Of a DNA stretch of 64,000 nt, positions 11,989 to 22,690 are shown piece after piece; within the stretch, counting starts at the first letter, position 1; the number at the start of each line of letters is the position of its first letter. A program made the position numbers and the translations under genes. The stretch covers positions 1 through 64,000 of the forward strand of contig JAQQSB010001781.1 in assembly GCA_029721515.1 (NCBI GenBank), written 5' to 3'. This stretch comes from Synanceia verrucosa. Its lineage: Eukaryota > Chordata > Actinopteri > Perciformes > Synanceiidae. The notes below the pieces were generated by a model, which saw only the letters and a program-made list of their open reading frames with translations, did no database searches and was not told the origin of the DNA.

Positions 11989-12587
11989 TGAGTAGACCCA
12001 GCAGCCCTATGCAACACATTGTTCCTCTCAAACCACATAATCCAGGCTGCCTGAGCGGATGCCATGGTTTTGGTCTCTCCATATTTACCTGAACTTGTTA
12101 ATTAGCAAAATGATAAAGACTATTGTCAGAAGTGAAGTGGCAATCAGCAACCAAACAATTAACCCCCAAAGCTCCTTTGTGTTGCTTCCGTTGTTGTCAG
12201 GATTTTCCTCGCTCCTCGCTCGTTGTTCCTGCGTCATCTGGTTCTTAGAGTAGTGTGTTTGTCTTCACCCCCTGCTCAGTCAAGGGGTGGTGTGTTAGTG
12301 TAGGGTGTGTGTGTGACGTGTGTACAATGTTTGTGTTCCTCCAGTTTGTAGGGTTCTTTAGAGACTCAAGACCTTGTGAGAGGTCACAGGTCTGAGTGTG
12401 ATCTGTGGTGCGTTTTTAAACGCTGGTGTACCTCAGCACAAGGGCAGCTTCAGAGGTGATTACGATCGTTTTCCCTCGCCGTCATCTGCTGCCTGGGGTC
12501 AACTACGTCGGATGGTGGTTTGGCACACCACATGTAGCAGGGGAGCGCTTCACCTCCTCCTGATCTTGTGGATTCTCCGTTGGTGGG
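11989..12587. other. ERV-1 pol-env junction
   Basis: Holds the end of pol and the expected env signal region; a hydrophobic stretch is readable near 12170-12240 but without an intact start. The text near 12510-12590 also occurs, more degraded, in the ERV-2 fragment at about 20040-20110. Confidence 0.45.
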
Positions 12588-15500
12588 TCAGAGGAGCCGG
12601 CACCTTTTTGCACTGGGACGCGTGGATCCACGTGGCTCTCTCCGCGCGACCTTCACGGCTGTGTGCGTTGTGAGGAGGATCTGGAGCAGACCTTGCCAGC
12701 GCTTGTGTTTCCAGCTTTTCCTCCTGAAGTCCTTCACGACCACGTAATCCCCTGGTCGAAGCTGATGCAGTGGACTCTTGGCCTGGTCAGGGAGTGCCGC
12801 GGCCACTTGTCGTCTTATTTGAGAGAGAGATTTAGAGAGATTAGAGCAGTATGTCAACATAGCATCTTCACAGAGTGTGGTTTCTGGTAACAGATCCTTT
12901 GGTTTGTGCATCCCTATGGAGGGCGGGGTTGCGAACAGGACTTCATAAGGACTGAGATTACTCCGTCCCCTTCTTCTCATTCTCATGTACATCAGGACCA
13001 ATGGCAGCGCTTTAGTCCAGGAAGTCCCGTTTCCTCGCAACATTTTGCTAACTTAGCTTTCAAGGTACCATTCTCCCTCTCTCCCGCACCTCCTGAAGCT
13101 GGGTGGTATGCACAGTGTGTTCTTAGATCAATACCCAAAAACTGACTTACCTCAGTAATGGCCTTGTTAACAAAATGGGGGCCATTATCGCTCGAAAATC
13201 TTTGCTGGTATGCCACATATCCACCATCACCAAACAATGTGACTTTCCTTCTGATGGAGATAGCTCAATGAAATCCATCATAACATGTTGAAAGGTCTCG
13301 TCGGAGGTGGATGGGCTGCAACCTGTGCAATCTGAATAGGCCTTCCGGCGTTATATGTAGCGCATATGACACAGGCCTGACAAAACTTCTGTGCATAAGA
13401 GGAAAAACCCTTCGTGAACCAAAAGTCATTCACCTGCGTACACATCCCTCCTTTCGACGCATGGTCCAACCCATGCGTCAACTTTGCATAGTGAGGAAAA
13501 GAAATGTTTAGGAAGACAGGGTTTACCATCCGGCCCAATCCATAAGCCGGAGGAGAAGGAAGAGCCATTGGCCGACCAAAGCCGTCTCTCATCAGGGGGT
13601 GGCGAAGGATTGGATAGCAGAGAGCTCAGCAGGAACAGAAAGCACCGATGAGCTTAATAGTTGTGCTTGTACATAAGAGGCGTCGGGCTGCAGCCTTTGC
13701 AGCAGCATCCGCCACCGCATTTCCCTGTGAAACAGCATCGGGCGAACCTGTATGAGCAGCACACTTGCAGACAGAAACAGCAGATGGCAACAAAATAGCC
13801 TGGAGGAGCTCAGCAACCAATATATGATTAAGAACAGGCTTACCATCAGACTTAAGGAACCCTCTGTGCTCCCAAAGTTTGCGAAAATCATGGACCACAC
13901 GAAGGCATATCTGGAGTCAGTAAAAATATTTACAGACTTACCACGTGCCAGTTCACAGGCGGCAGTGAGTGCAATCAACTCAGCAGCCTGTGCAGAGTAA
14001 TGTGAAGGGAGCGGATCTGACAATAAGACATCACTCTCAGAACAGACTGCAAACCCCACTTTGTTTTTACCCGGTGTCGGGATCTCGGGAGGCAGAGCCA
14101 TCAACATAAAGGATCATGTCAGCATTCTGTAGGGGAACATCAGAGATCAGGCGAGGAGAACAAGTGAAAGACAACTCGGCCACGCAGTCATGGGGTTCCC
14201 CATCCCCAGGTAGAGGCAGAAGAGTGGCTGGATTCAGGACATTACACCTCTTAACAGTCACATTAGGCATGTCCAGGAGACAGGTGTGATATCTGAGGTG
14301 TCTGGCAGCCGACAGATGTGATGTTTTCTGCTCCGAGAGTATCATTGTCACTGCATGGGGAACAAGGAGAGTTAGAGGTGCAAAACCCACTAGTTCCCTG
14401 GAGGCTATCAAAGCCTTTTCAGCTGCTGCCACAGCACGCAAACAACGAGGTAACCCCCGCCGCCACGGATCCAGTTTGCAGGAGAAATAGGCCACCCGGC
14501 CTCATTTTATCACCATGTGATTGAAGAAGAACAGAAGACATACAACCTGATCGCTCGTCGGCGGTCTGTACAAATGGTTTGAGGGGTCAGGGAGCCCAAG
14601 AGTAGGAGGCGACTGGAGAGAGCCAGCTTTAGCGCAGCGAAAAGCCTCTTCAGCCTCGGTGTCCACTTAATGGGCTTGGGAGCACGAGCAATCGCCTCGA
14701 TCCGTTTTGGAGAGAGAGTCTTCCCTCGAGAGGAAACAATGTGACCCAAAGGTTACTTCCTGTTTAACAAACTGCAGCTTTGTCAGACTGGCTTTATGCC
14801 CCTCCTTAGCAAGGTGTTTGAGTAGTGCCAATGTATCTGTTTTACATTGTTGCTGTGTAGGAGCGGCAATTAGGAGATCATCCACGTACTGCAGTAACGC
14901 CAGAACCTGGAGTGAGCTCCAGGGCGCTAAGGAATTGCTAGCGCCTCGTTGTATATAGTAGGACTTTCAGTGTAGCCCTGGCATAAGCGGGTGAGCGTAT
15001 AGCCTTTCCTTCAAACTGGAGCGAACCAGAACTGGGAGTTTGGATGGACGGGCACACTAAAAACGCGTTTGAGAGATCGGCGACAGAGAACCACTGCGCA
15101 TCAGGTGGAACTTGTGAAAGGATGGTATAGGGATTGGGTACCAGGTTCGCATGTGCATGAGCAGGCGGTGTTTACTGCCTTTAAGTCCTGCACAAATCTC
15201 CATTCAGGCTTAGCGGGTGGATCTCTGGCCTTTTGTACAGGGAGGATTAGGCGTACAAACAGGAGAATCATTGCACGGAACTATAACACCAGTTTTTAGG
15301 AGTGACTGAAACACAGGCCTAATGCCCTCAATGGCGTCGGGCTTGAGGGGATACTGGTGCCTTTTGGCCTGTACAGCGACTTAGGTTTAATCTCGACGGG
15401 CTCAGCTCCTTTAATAAGGCCCACATCATATTTGCTAGATGCCCAGAGAGTCTGTGGTATAGTCTGTAGGGAGTTGTCGATGTCAGTGGCTGAAAGTAGA

Positions 15501-16636
15501 GTCATGTGATCATGTGGGTCACTGGTCACCGTGTCAAAAGATAAACTGATCGTAACACTGGGAGATGTAAAGGCTCAGGAGATTTAAACACCTGTCCTTT
15601 AGATGAATACATCACCTGAGGGTCACGGTGGTAGTCCAGTCAGTGAGGCCTTCACAGTTTTTAACCCAGGGACCCAAGTCTCTCCATCGGTCACTTTTAG
15701 CCTTTGACAGTGAGATGTGTGGGTGTGAGTTCTCAATCAAAAACAGTTCAGATTGTTCAGGAGTCAAGTTTACAGAAACAGCGCAGCGCCACATGTTCCA
15801 AAACACGGTATTTGTTATCAAGGTATCATTCAAATCAGAAAAAAAAATTTCTTCAAAAGCATCATCAGGTCCCTGAGATACATGAGCGGTACAATGAAGA
15901 GCCTCCTCTGACATAAAGTCAGCAGCAGGGCTCACTTTTGCATGTGCCTGTGCCAAAGGTAGAGAAGCAACAGGGATCTTCCATTGGTATACATGGAGTG
16001 GTGTAGGAGGGCAATACTTCACCAGTGAGCAGGCTTCTCCCTCATCGTTTGACAAGGGTCCTCGTGTGGCTTTAACGCCATCTGGTGTCGAGCATCAAGT
16101 TGATACCCAGAGAGAGCATCAGGTCTCGTCCCAGCAGGTTGATGGGGCAGTAGGGAGAGAGAAGAAAAGAGTGTTTAAACACAGTTGGTGGGTTATCATA
16201 GGAGCATGATAAAGGGAACCGTAAATTTCTCCTTCACAGTATTTCCACATGCACCAATGGAATGGATATAACGACCACTAAGTTTTACACTCGGCATTTC
16301 ACTTGTTTTAAGCACTGACCGGCAAGCTCCAGAATCGACAAGAAATGTTATGTCTTTCCCTAACACAATCAAAGAAACCTTAGGTAAACTATCACAAGAA
16401 TCTTCAGAATAGTGAGCATAAGTGCTAGCGACAGGAGATGTTGAAAGGTTCTCTAAGACAGAGATAGCATTGTTTATGTGTAGTGTTGTTTCTGCTTGGT
16501 GTTGTCTTTGTAGCGGTGTAAGCAGTGCACATGGGAGTGTGTTTTTACTTCCCTTTGTAGAAGAGGTGGCTGTGTCTTGGGCGAGTCTCGATGTGGCGTC
16601 GGACGCCTCCTCCCGTCCAGCCCCTTTTTTGGTCAA
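12588..16636 (-). pseudogene. ERV-1 pro-pol remnant
   Basis: Blocks in order on the minus strand: an aspartic protease with FLVDSGA (16636-16196); a pol N-terminal linker (16055-15612); RT start (15529-15296); RT palm with YVDDLLIAAP (14885-14667); connection domain (14749-14510); RNase H with LYVDGSASRD and the later FTDSRYA (14495-13592); an integrase zinc-binding region with HAS...C..C (13592-13278); an integrase core piece with SSDNGPHF and YHPASGG (13237-12992); and an integrase C-terminal beta domain with LRPGDYVVVKDF (13043-12588). Each block sits in a different frame or is separated by stops, giving roughly ten disruptions. The DSGA protease motif is normal for this class. No dUTPase was seen. 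Confidence 0.88.
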
Positions 16637-18270
16637 TCAGATTTGAATAGGGGACCTTGACTCCTGGTGGGCCTCTCCACTGGAGTGCGGCCGCGACCTC
16701 TGCCTCTCCCCTGTGGCGATAAGGCTGGTTGTAGGGGCAGTCCTTGGCCCAGTGTCCCTCGAGGCCGCAATGGTAGCAAACATTGCTTCCGTCTTGATGT
16801 GGCTGGGAGGGCCTCTGCTTTGGCTTTGCCATGAGCAGCCGGCCCCTTTCCATCCTGCGGCCTCTGCCGGAGTGTGATTGGCCCCGTTTCTGTCAGTCCC
16901 GCAGCCGATGAATGGAGAAGAGTCAGCTGAGCTTTGTGGGTGGTGTCGTCTCTATGCTGTTTGTCTTTGGTGCGCTCAGACTGGTGCAGTGTCTGGGCGT
17001 GGACAGCATGTCTAATGAGCTCAGTTAGGCGAGCCTCGTCCCATTCAATGCAGGATGTCTCGACCCTTTTTTTAAGAGGAGGGAGGAGGTTCTGCATGAA
17101 GATGGAGCTCAGATGAGACTCATAAGGGCTGCGTGTGTTGCCGGCATCCCCTGGCTTTTCCATGCCGGAGTGTTCAATAAAGACTTCTTCCAGGCGGTGA
17201 AAAAACTCCTTCACTGGCTCATCAGGGCGTTGTTTACATGACGTAATTTTGTCCATGTTGCACTTGACAGGGAACTTGGCTATCAGCTCCCTCATCAGGT
17301 CGTTCAGAAAGTTCGCATAGGGCCTGTTTGCTACATCAGCCCATACAGAGGATCCGGGTCTTAGATCAGGTGCATCACCCCTCTGGGTGAATGGACCAGA
17401 GACGGAGGAAAAGTTCACAGGCCCCAGATGAGTCATCAATAGTCTGTGCAGTTCTCTGGATGTTGGCATGAACTGCTGGCAAAATATGAGCAGCTGGTCA
17501 GCAAACTTCTGGCCTCCTTGTGCGATTGGTGGGAGATAGGCGGTGGCCTCCTTCATCTCTTGCAGTGTCCATAGGCGAAAAACCAGCACAGGTGCACCCT
17601 GGGGCCCGCCACCTGGACCATGGGCAGCTGGACTATGCTCTGGTCTGCCATGTGGGCTTCTGGTCCTCCAGGAGGTGGCAGTGTCATTTTGGGTGCGGTA
17701 GGCGGCCCGATTGGTCCATATTCTCGGCCTGATCTGGTGCTGGAGGGGCCAGGAGCCAGGTCGTCAGAGGTCCCCGGCTGGTAGGCAGGAGCCTCCTTTT
17801 TCTGTCCAGCGCAAGTGAGGTGGGGCGTAGGGAGGAGGAGTGTCGTCGTCAACTCGAGGCCCGCCACAGCCTGGAAGAGAGGGATACAGAAAGGATTTAC
17901 TGCTCTTAGATTTAACAGATGTGTCTTCATTAGTTATATTCAGTGCAGTCATTTGTTTTTATCTGTCTTCTTTCCCTTCTCTCATGTTCTGTTTCCCATA
18001 CTTTTAGGCATTCTTCATGCTTTTGTATTTCTATAAGTTCTTCAGACTTCACCATCTCTTTTTGCAGCATTTTCTCTTTTCTTTTGTCAAGTTCTCTCTA
18101 AATTTAGTTAGTTGATTTTTGCTAAGTGAACCTCCTTGTGGAAATCCAAATTTGTTACTCCAACAGTGAAGAAACTGTACACTGTCATCACCATACTTCT
18201 TCTTCATGGCATCCACAATAGGCCCTGCCGGTACCTCAGCAGGAGGCCCGCTTGGTTGGTGGTTCCCCAT
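16545..18270 (-). pseudogene. ERV-1 gag remnant
   Basis: Starts at an ATG at 18270 giving MGNHQPSG; Gly2 is in position for myristoylation, as in matrix proteins. This first frame stops at 18049. The next piece (17952-17764) has a PPPY late-domain motif in a proline-rich linker. The long piece 17589-16633 (318 codons) is the capsid, with a major-homology-like KQRPDEPVKEFFHRLEEVF at about 17190-17230. A final frame (16853-16545) holds one zinc knuckle, CYHCGLEGHWAKDC (CX2CX4HX4C). There are three frame changes. A poly-T tract of about 20 bases lies just upstream of the start (18279-18299, plus-strand reading). Confidence 0.87.
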
Positions 18271-18336
18271 AAGGTTGGTTTTTTTTTTTTTTTTTTTTTG
18301 TTTTAATAGATAGATAAAAAACTATCACTTTTAACC

Positions 18337-18645
18337 CGCGTTCTTGCCGAAGCTCACACAATTTTACCTGCGTTCTTGCCGAAGCTCACACAATTTTACC
18401 TGCGTTCTTGCCGAAGCTCACACAATTTTATCTCAGTGTTCTTGCTAAAAAGCTCACACAATTTTACCTTAGTGTTCTTGCTAAAAAGCTCACACAATTT
18501 TACCTTAGTGTTCTTGCTAAAAAGCTCACACAATTTTACCTTAGTGTTCTTGCCGAAGCTCACACAATTTTATCTCAGTGTTCTTGCTAAAAAGCTCACA
18601 CAATTTTACCTTAGTGTTCTTGCTAAAAAGCTCACACAATTACGC
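18337..18645. repeat. Tandem repeat in ERV-1 leader, 9 x 32-36 bp
   Basis: Nine copies of agctcacacaattttacc spaced 32-36 bp apart between the primer-binding site and gag. Two spacer types occur: tgcgttcttgccga, and ttagtgttcttgctaaaa or close variants. The array is in the untranslated leader, where packaging signals of retroviruses normally lie. The ERV-3 leader at 52980-53110 shows only degenerate relatives. Confidence 0.88.
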
Positions 18646-19069
18646 GCAAAACTCACAGGAATGACAAAGAAATAATAAAAAGAACAAAGAAAAGAAACAT
18701 CTGTTCTTGTTTTGCCGTCTTGAGTCCTGGACTCGGTATTCAACACTTATTGTAGATAGACGCAATTCTATTCCACAATTATCTTAAGAGAAACAGAGGT
18801 GATTTAGTTTGTATTTTTTTTTTTAAACTTAGTCCCACAATTTACCTCTTTCTTAGGAGCAACAGTACTGGACCTCAGAATCAGGAAAATAATGGAATGT
18901 AAACCGTCTCACCGGGTGTGGCTCCCGTGCAGATCGTAGCAGAGACAGTCCACAGGCCCCAGGGCGCCGGGTCCTCGTCCTCGGATTTTTGTGAGGCGAG
19001 CGGGTTCATCAACCCAGGTCAAAATCAGCCCCTCAACGACCCGGGGGTCCGGACGGCCTCTCGAACGAT
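18646..19069. other. ERV-1 5' leader
   Basis: Untranslated leader between primer-binding site and the tandem repeats. It is closely matched, in opposite orientation, by the ERV-3 leader at 48988-49168 plus 52762-53000, which lets the LINE insertion in ERV-3 be mapped exactly. Confidence 0.75.
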
Positions 19070-19087
19070 CCCACGATTCTGACACCA
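19070..19087 (-). promoter_or_regulatory. ERV-1 primer-binding site, tRNA-Leu-like
   Basis: The element strand reads TGGTGTCAGAATCGTGGG, starting 4 bases inside the 5' LTR. Vertebrate tRNA-Leu (CAG) ends in ...CCTGACACCA, complementary to TGGTGTCAGG, so the first nine bases agree. The tRNA choice is an inference. Confidence 0.7.
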
Positions 19088-19091
19088 AAAC

Positions 19092-19589
19092 TGTGGTGGA
19101 AATTCTGTCAGGATAGTCTAATCTCCACCGGGTTCTTGCTGCACGGGAGAATACAATAAACAGTTTCACTGATTCAGTTGTCCAACGAGTTGCTTTAATA
19201 TCTGTCTGCAGAACAGAGATGAGAATTCAGACACACAGCACAGAACTCTGCAGTGAATACTCATGAATAAACAAGACACAAGGGCGTATTTAAGGCTGGA
19301 TGGGAAAGACACGTTGTCAAGGACTTTGATAGAGAATGAGCTGGCGGCTCCAAGTCCTGGGCTTATCAGTCCAGGGCAATGTGACATAGCCTGTTATCGT
19401 CTACGGAATTGCGTACTTTGAATGTATCAGCAGAAGTCTTCACATAACAACCTTCACTGTCAGCACAAGCTTTCACATATCAGCATATACAATTAGGTCT
19501 GAGTACAGAGGTATCAGCTTACATAATCAGGCATCAGCAGTTCAATACATAATCAGGCATCAGCAGTTCAATACATTTATTCTTCTACA
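19092..19589 (-). repeat. ERV-1 5' LTR
   Basis: 498 bp with TG...CA ends. It is the same as the 3' LTR except for a handful of changes and a direct duplication of about 25 bp (cataatcaggcatcagcag repeated) at 19528-19575. Confidence 0.93.
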
Positions 19590-19796
19590 GTGTTGTTTTG
19601 CCATTATTGTATTTTGCAGACACACTGGAGGAAGGTGGAAATGAGACATCCAGGATACAGACAGCCAGTTTAACCAGTGCACCTCAAAAGGGGTCAGATT
19701 GATTTCAACTATAAAGAAAGATGGTCCAGTGTTCAGCTGAAATTGAGGGACTGTTGTCCAACCCACCACCAGGATCTGACGACGAGCAATGATGTT

Positions 19797-20003
19797 AATA
19801 AAGGGGTGTCATCACTGAGACAACAAGTGTCTGCTGCACTCCCTGGTCAAGCTCAAGGTCCACTGCATCGGCTCCAACCAGGAGACTACGTGGTCATGAA
19901 AGACATCAGAATGAAAAGATGGAAACACAGACGCTGGCAAGGCCCTTTCCAGATCCTCCTAACAACACACACAGCAGTGAAGGTTGCAGAAAGAGCAACA
20001 TGA
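19797..20003 (+). pseudogene. ERV-2 integrase C-terminal piece
   Basis: The open frame encodes the integrase C-terminal domain, with RWKHRRWQGPFQILLTTHTA, near-identical in arrangement to the ERV-1 copy at 13043-12588. It lacks the catalytic core and ends in a frame without further pol sequence. It is a dead fragment. Confidence 0.8.
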
Positions 20004-20114
20004 ATCTACATGTCCTACTGCAAAGTACCAGCTCCAACTGACCCACCACCTGGAGATCCACAATATCAGGAGGAGGTAAAAAGCGCTCCCTGCTACATGT
20101 GACGTGCCACTGAA

Positions 20115-20890
20115 CTGAACTGAACAGATGGTGAAAGTAAGCGCTCTGTTCCAACGAAACCATGATGCCAGAACAGCAAACAAGAAACAAAGAAATCTAA
20201 AGACATCTGCACCAGCATACAGTCAACTTTTCAACATTTTCATAAATATTCATGTGATTATAATGCCTTTATGATGATTCTAATGTCTGTTTATTCTGTG
20301 TTACAACCAGGTTCACTGCAAGCCCAGAATGGTGATCGTTCCCATGGAGACCACGGAGGTGTTTTCCCCTCATCTGACACCAATGGGGTTTTTCTCCTCT
20401 GGGCTCCATGAGAGGGTCATTCAGGAATTTTTCCCTAGAAAAGGGTTTTCGCCTGAATTTGCGGTGTAACCATTGATAGGTGTGACCTCTGAGAAGAACT
20501 GAGATGCATTGGATCTGTTTGTTTTACAGCATGGACATTTGAGAATCATAAAGTTATAATGACTTGGTGAGGCGACTGCCCGATGGCCTGTATAGGCCCG
20601 GGAACAGGTTCTCACTCTGAGTCTTTTCTTTCATTCTGTTTTATGATGATGGTTGTTATCTGTACTGATTCATATACAGTAATGTAATATCACTTGTGTA
20701 ATTCTACAATCCCCGTTCTGTCTGTCTCAGCTTTGCTATAGCCAGAGAGTTCTATTCTCGCAAGAACAAATGCAACTGTTTTCCTGTTACTGACATCTTA
20801 ATGATGTTTGATCTTAAGACCCTGCAGAAGGTTCAATCTGATGTTTGATGCTTTCAGTAAACTTTGTATTTACTTAGGTGTTCCTGTAGG
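20115..20890. other. ERV-2 region with env lost
   Basis: No env motif was found in any frame; neither the disulphide motif nor the hydrophobic anchor of ERV-1 env is present. The stretch may be internal non-coding retroviral sequence or unrelated filler. Confidence 0.4.
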
Positions 20891-20906
20891 AACAAAAGGG
20901 AGGAAA

Positions 20907-21338
20907 TGTGATGGAAATTTAGCAGAATGTGTCAGGAGCTGTTATGTATGAACTCATGCCAGAATGTATAAGTTGTTATGTGTGAACTCATGCTGATACA
21001 ATCAAAGTATGCATTTCTGAAGACAACGGCACATTATGTCACTCTGCCCTGGACTGATAAGCCCAGGACTTGGCGCTGCCAACTCATTCTGTGTTGAAGT
21101 CCTTGACAACGTGTCTGTGTCTCCTGATTACTGTGGCTGTTAAATACACCCTCTTCTGTTACTCTGCATGGGCTTCCACTCACACTTGCTGTGTGTCTGA
21201 AATCTCATCTCTGTCCTGCAGACAGATATTAAAAGCAACTCTTTGGGCAACGGAATCAGTGAAATTATTTACTGGACTCTCGTGTAGTTAAAGAACCCTG
21301 TGGAAATTAGACCATCCTGACAGAGAATTTCCACAACA
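20907..21338 (+). repeat. ERV-2 3' LTR
   Basis: 432 bp from tgtgatggaaatttagcag to gagaatttccacaaca, directly after a purine tract. It is recognisably related to the ERV-3 LTR (48535-48965) and more distantly to the ERV-1 LTRs. Confidence 0.88.
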
Positions 21339-21792
21339 GCACTCTGGAGCCACAAGGAGGAATGCATGGCTGACATCCTCCGACAGACACTGGAGTTGTG
21401 TGGCAAGAAGCAATCCCATTTGTCATCGAGGACTGCCTCCTTGGGATAGCAGGTACTCTATTCTCACAGCTGAGGTTTGTACATCATAGATGTTTTCCTC
21501 TGTGAGAACTTGTTTTGGCATCTCTTCAACAGTTAAGTGGTTGGTCACAAAGGTGCCATCTGCCACAAGCTGTTCTTTGATGCCGACATAGAGAGCATCG
21601 CCCTGCTCAAGCACTCTATCAAGCAATGCTGTGTCAATATGCGACCCTTCGTTGTGGTAGCAAGAAATGTAAGAGCCATACAAGTGCACTGGTGACCACG
21701 GGAAAAACTCACAAATCTGTAGTCCCCCTGGTGATGCGTGGCTCTCACAGGCGAGATCGTGGTCCATCAATGCTCCCTCCAACGGCAGGATC
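21339..21792 (-). other. Cysteine-peptidase-like (herpes tegument C76/OTU-like) segment
   Basis: The exon preceded by acceptor tcatgacag reads in one frame from WILPLEGAL to its end, including SHIDTALLDRVLEQGDALYVG. A short internal stretch reads better in another frame: QGDYRFVSFSRGHQCTCMA, with a Gly-x-Gln-Cys arrangement typical of a catalytic cysteine in this superfamily. The two shifts cancel. The D-x-(V/I)-L-x-x-GD-x-LY pattern that follows is shared with teleost multicopy proteins annotated as C76/OTU-like. The catalytic His/Asp part would lie beyond 21339 and is removed by the ERV-2 LTR. The assignment is by pattern only. Confidence 0.45.
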
Positions 21793-22305
21793 CTGTCATG
21801 ATTTCAGCAATGGCAGTTTTACTTGCTATCAATTATTGCAAATAGTTCAATTTCTAATGCAATTTCTGCAATGCAAAATGTGAATCATTACTATGATAAT
21901 GGTCATTAATAACATTTTTAAAAACAATGTGGCAATTTGTTAATGGCCTACGTCAGCAGTGTGTCTTCTGGTCAATGCAGTAATAATGCAATAAATTTTT
22001 AATGGACCCCTTATTAGCAGAGATAGTTCACATTTGTCTATGCATGTGTCGTGGATAATTGTTATAATTAATATCAATAATAATTACCAGGTCCAGTCTT
22101 GCGATCCAAAAAGAATGGCGTCAGCGGGGGTCGCCTCCACCTCAAGAGAAATCATGATAATTAACTGATTGGAAAATTTCAATAAGATAGCTTTTTCATG
22201 TCAATTATCTCTGTAAGGCAACAGTGAGTAGAAATGAATTGACTAACTTTCAATTAATTTGAGATCCTTCCTGTAATAATAAGAAGTAATAATAATGACA
22301 CACAC

Positions 22306-22690
22306 CTGACATTTCTCCTGTCTCTTCCTGGTGCCAGCACCTCTCATGTCACGGTCCACAGAAGATTTCTGATGTATGGAAAAGCAAAGCAAAGAAAAAA
22401 AAATTCAACCAAGAGTTCTTCTGTTATTTTAGTTTTGATTAATTAAGCTATGTGAGACATTTGGTGTGTTCAATTTTTCAGATTACCTTCTTGACCTCAG
22501 CACCTCTCGGTTCATGGTCCATAGCAGATTTCTGATGTATTGAAAAGCAAAGCAAAGAAAAACATTCAAGCCAAAGTTCTTCTATGATTAGCTTTGATAA
22601 ATTAAGACATGTAAGACATTTGGTGTCTTCAGTTTTTCAAATTACCTTCTTGCCCTTGGCACCTCTCGGGTCACGGTCCACAGCAGATTT
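22306..22690 (-). repeat. Three tandemly duplicated micro-exons
   Basis: Exons at 22690-22646, 22531-22487 and 22368-22306 encode KSAVDRDPRGAKGKK, KSAMDHEPRGAEVKK and KSSVDRDMRGAGTRK followed by RQEKCQ. The intron flanks are also similar (tctgatgtattgaaaagcaaagcaaagaaa and variants), so exon and intron were duplicated together in units of about 150-160 bp. All are phase 0, so each copy simply adds 15 basic residues. Confidence 0.8.

Larger units (their letters stand above)
9448..19589 (-). mobile_element. Endogenous retrovirus ERV-1 (gamma/epsilon-like), full length, frame-broken
   Basis: A 10.1-kb provirus on the minus strand with LTRs at 9448-9920 and 19092-19589. Both have TG...CA ends and are about 99% identical apart from a 25-bp duplication in the 5' LTR. 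A primer-binding site adjoins the 5' LTR (19070-19087) and a polypurine tract adjoins the 3' LTR (9921-9936). Between them are leader, gag, pro-pol and env in the usual order. All three genes carry frameshifts or stops, so it cannot make a complete set of proteins as read. The flanks are ctgt on the left and gtgt on the right: close to, but not, a perfect 4-bp target duplication. The CX6CC-type env transmembrane subunit points to the gamma-type env lineage. Confidence 0.92.
19590..21338 (+). mobile_element. ERV-2, 3' fragment of a related endogenous retrovirus
   Basis: Plus-strand remnant with the last part of integrase (about 19797-20003), most of env missing, a polypurine tract at 20894-20906 and a 3' LTR at 20907-21338. 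The integrase piece is clearly the same family as ERV-1: LQPGDYVVMKDI here, LRPGDYVVVKDF there. Bases 19590-19796 do not match ERV-1 pol and were not identified. Its left border coincides with the right LTR edge of ERV-1, and its right border cuts the SGNH/peptidase gene. Confidence 0.8.

Noticed and set aside
18337..18645. CRISPR-like array (about 32-36-bp period)
   Set aside because: The spacers are not unique but of two recurring types, the array lies within a retroviral leader, and the genome is a vertebrate's.
18376..18675. Repeat protein with LTQFYLSVLAKK units
   Set aside because: Plus-strand translation of the ERV leader tandem repeats, antisense to the provirus.
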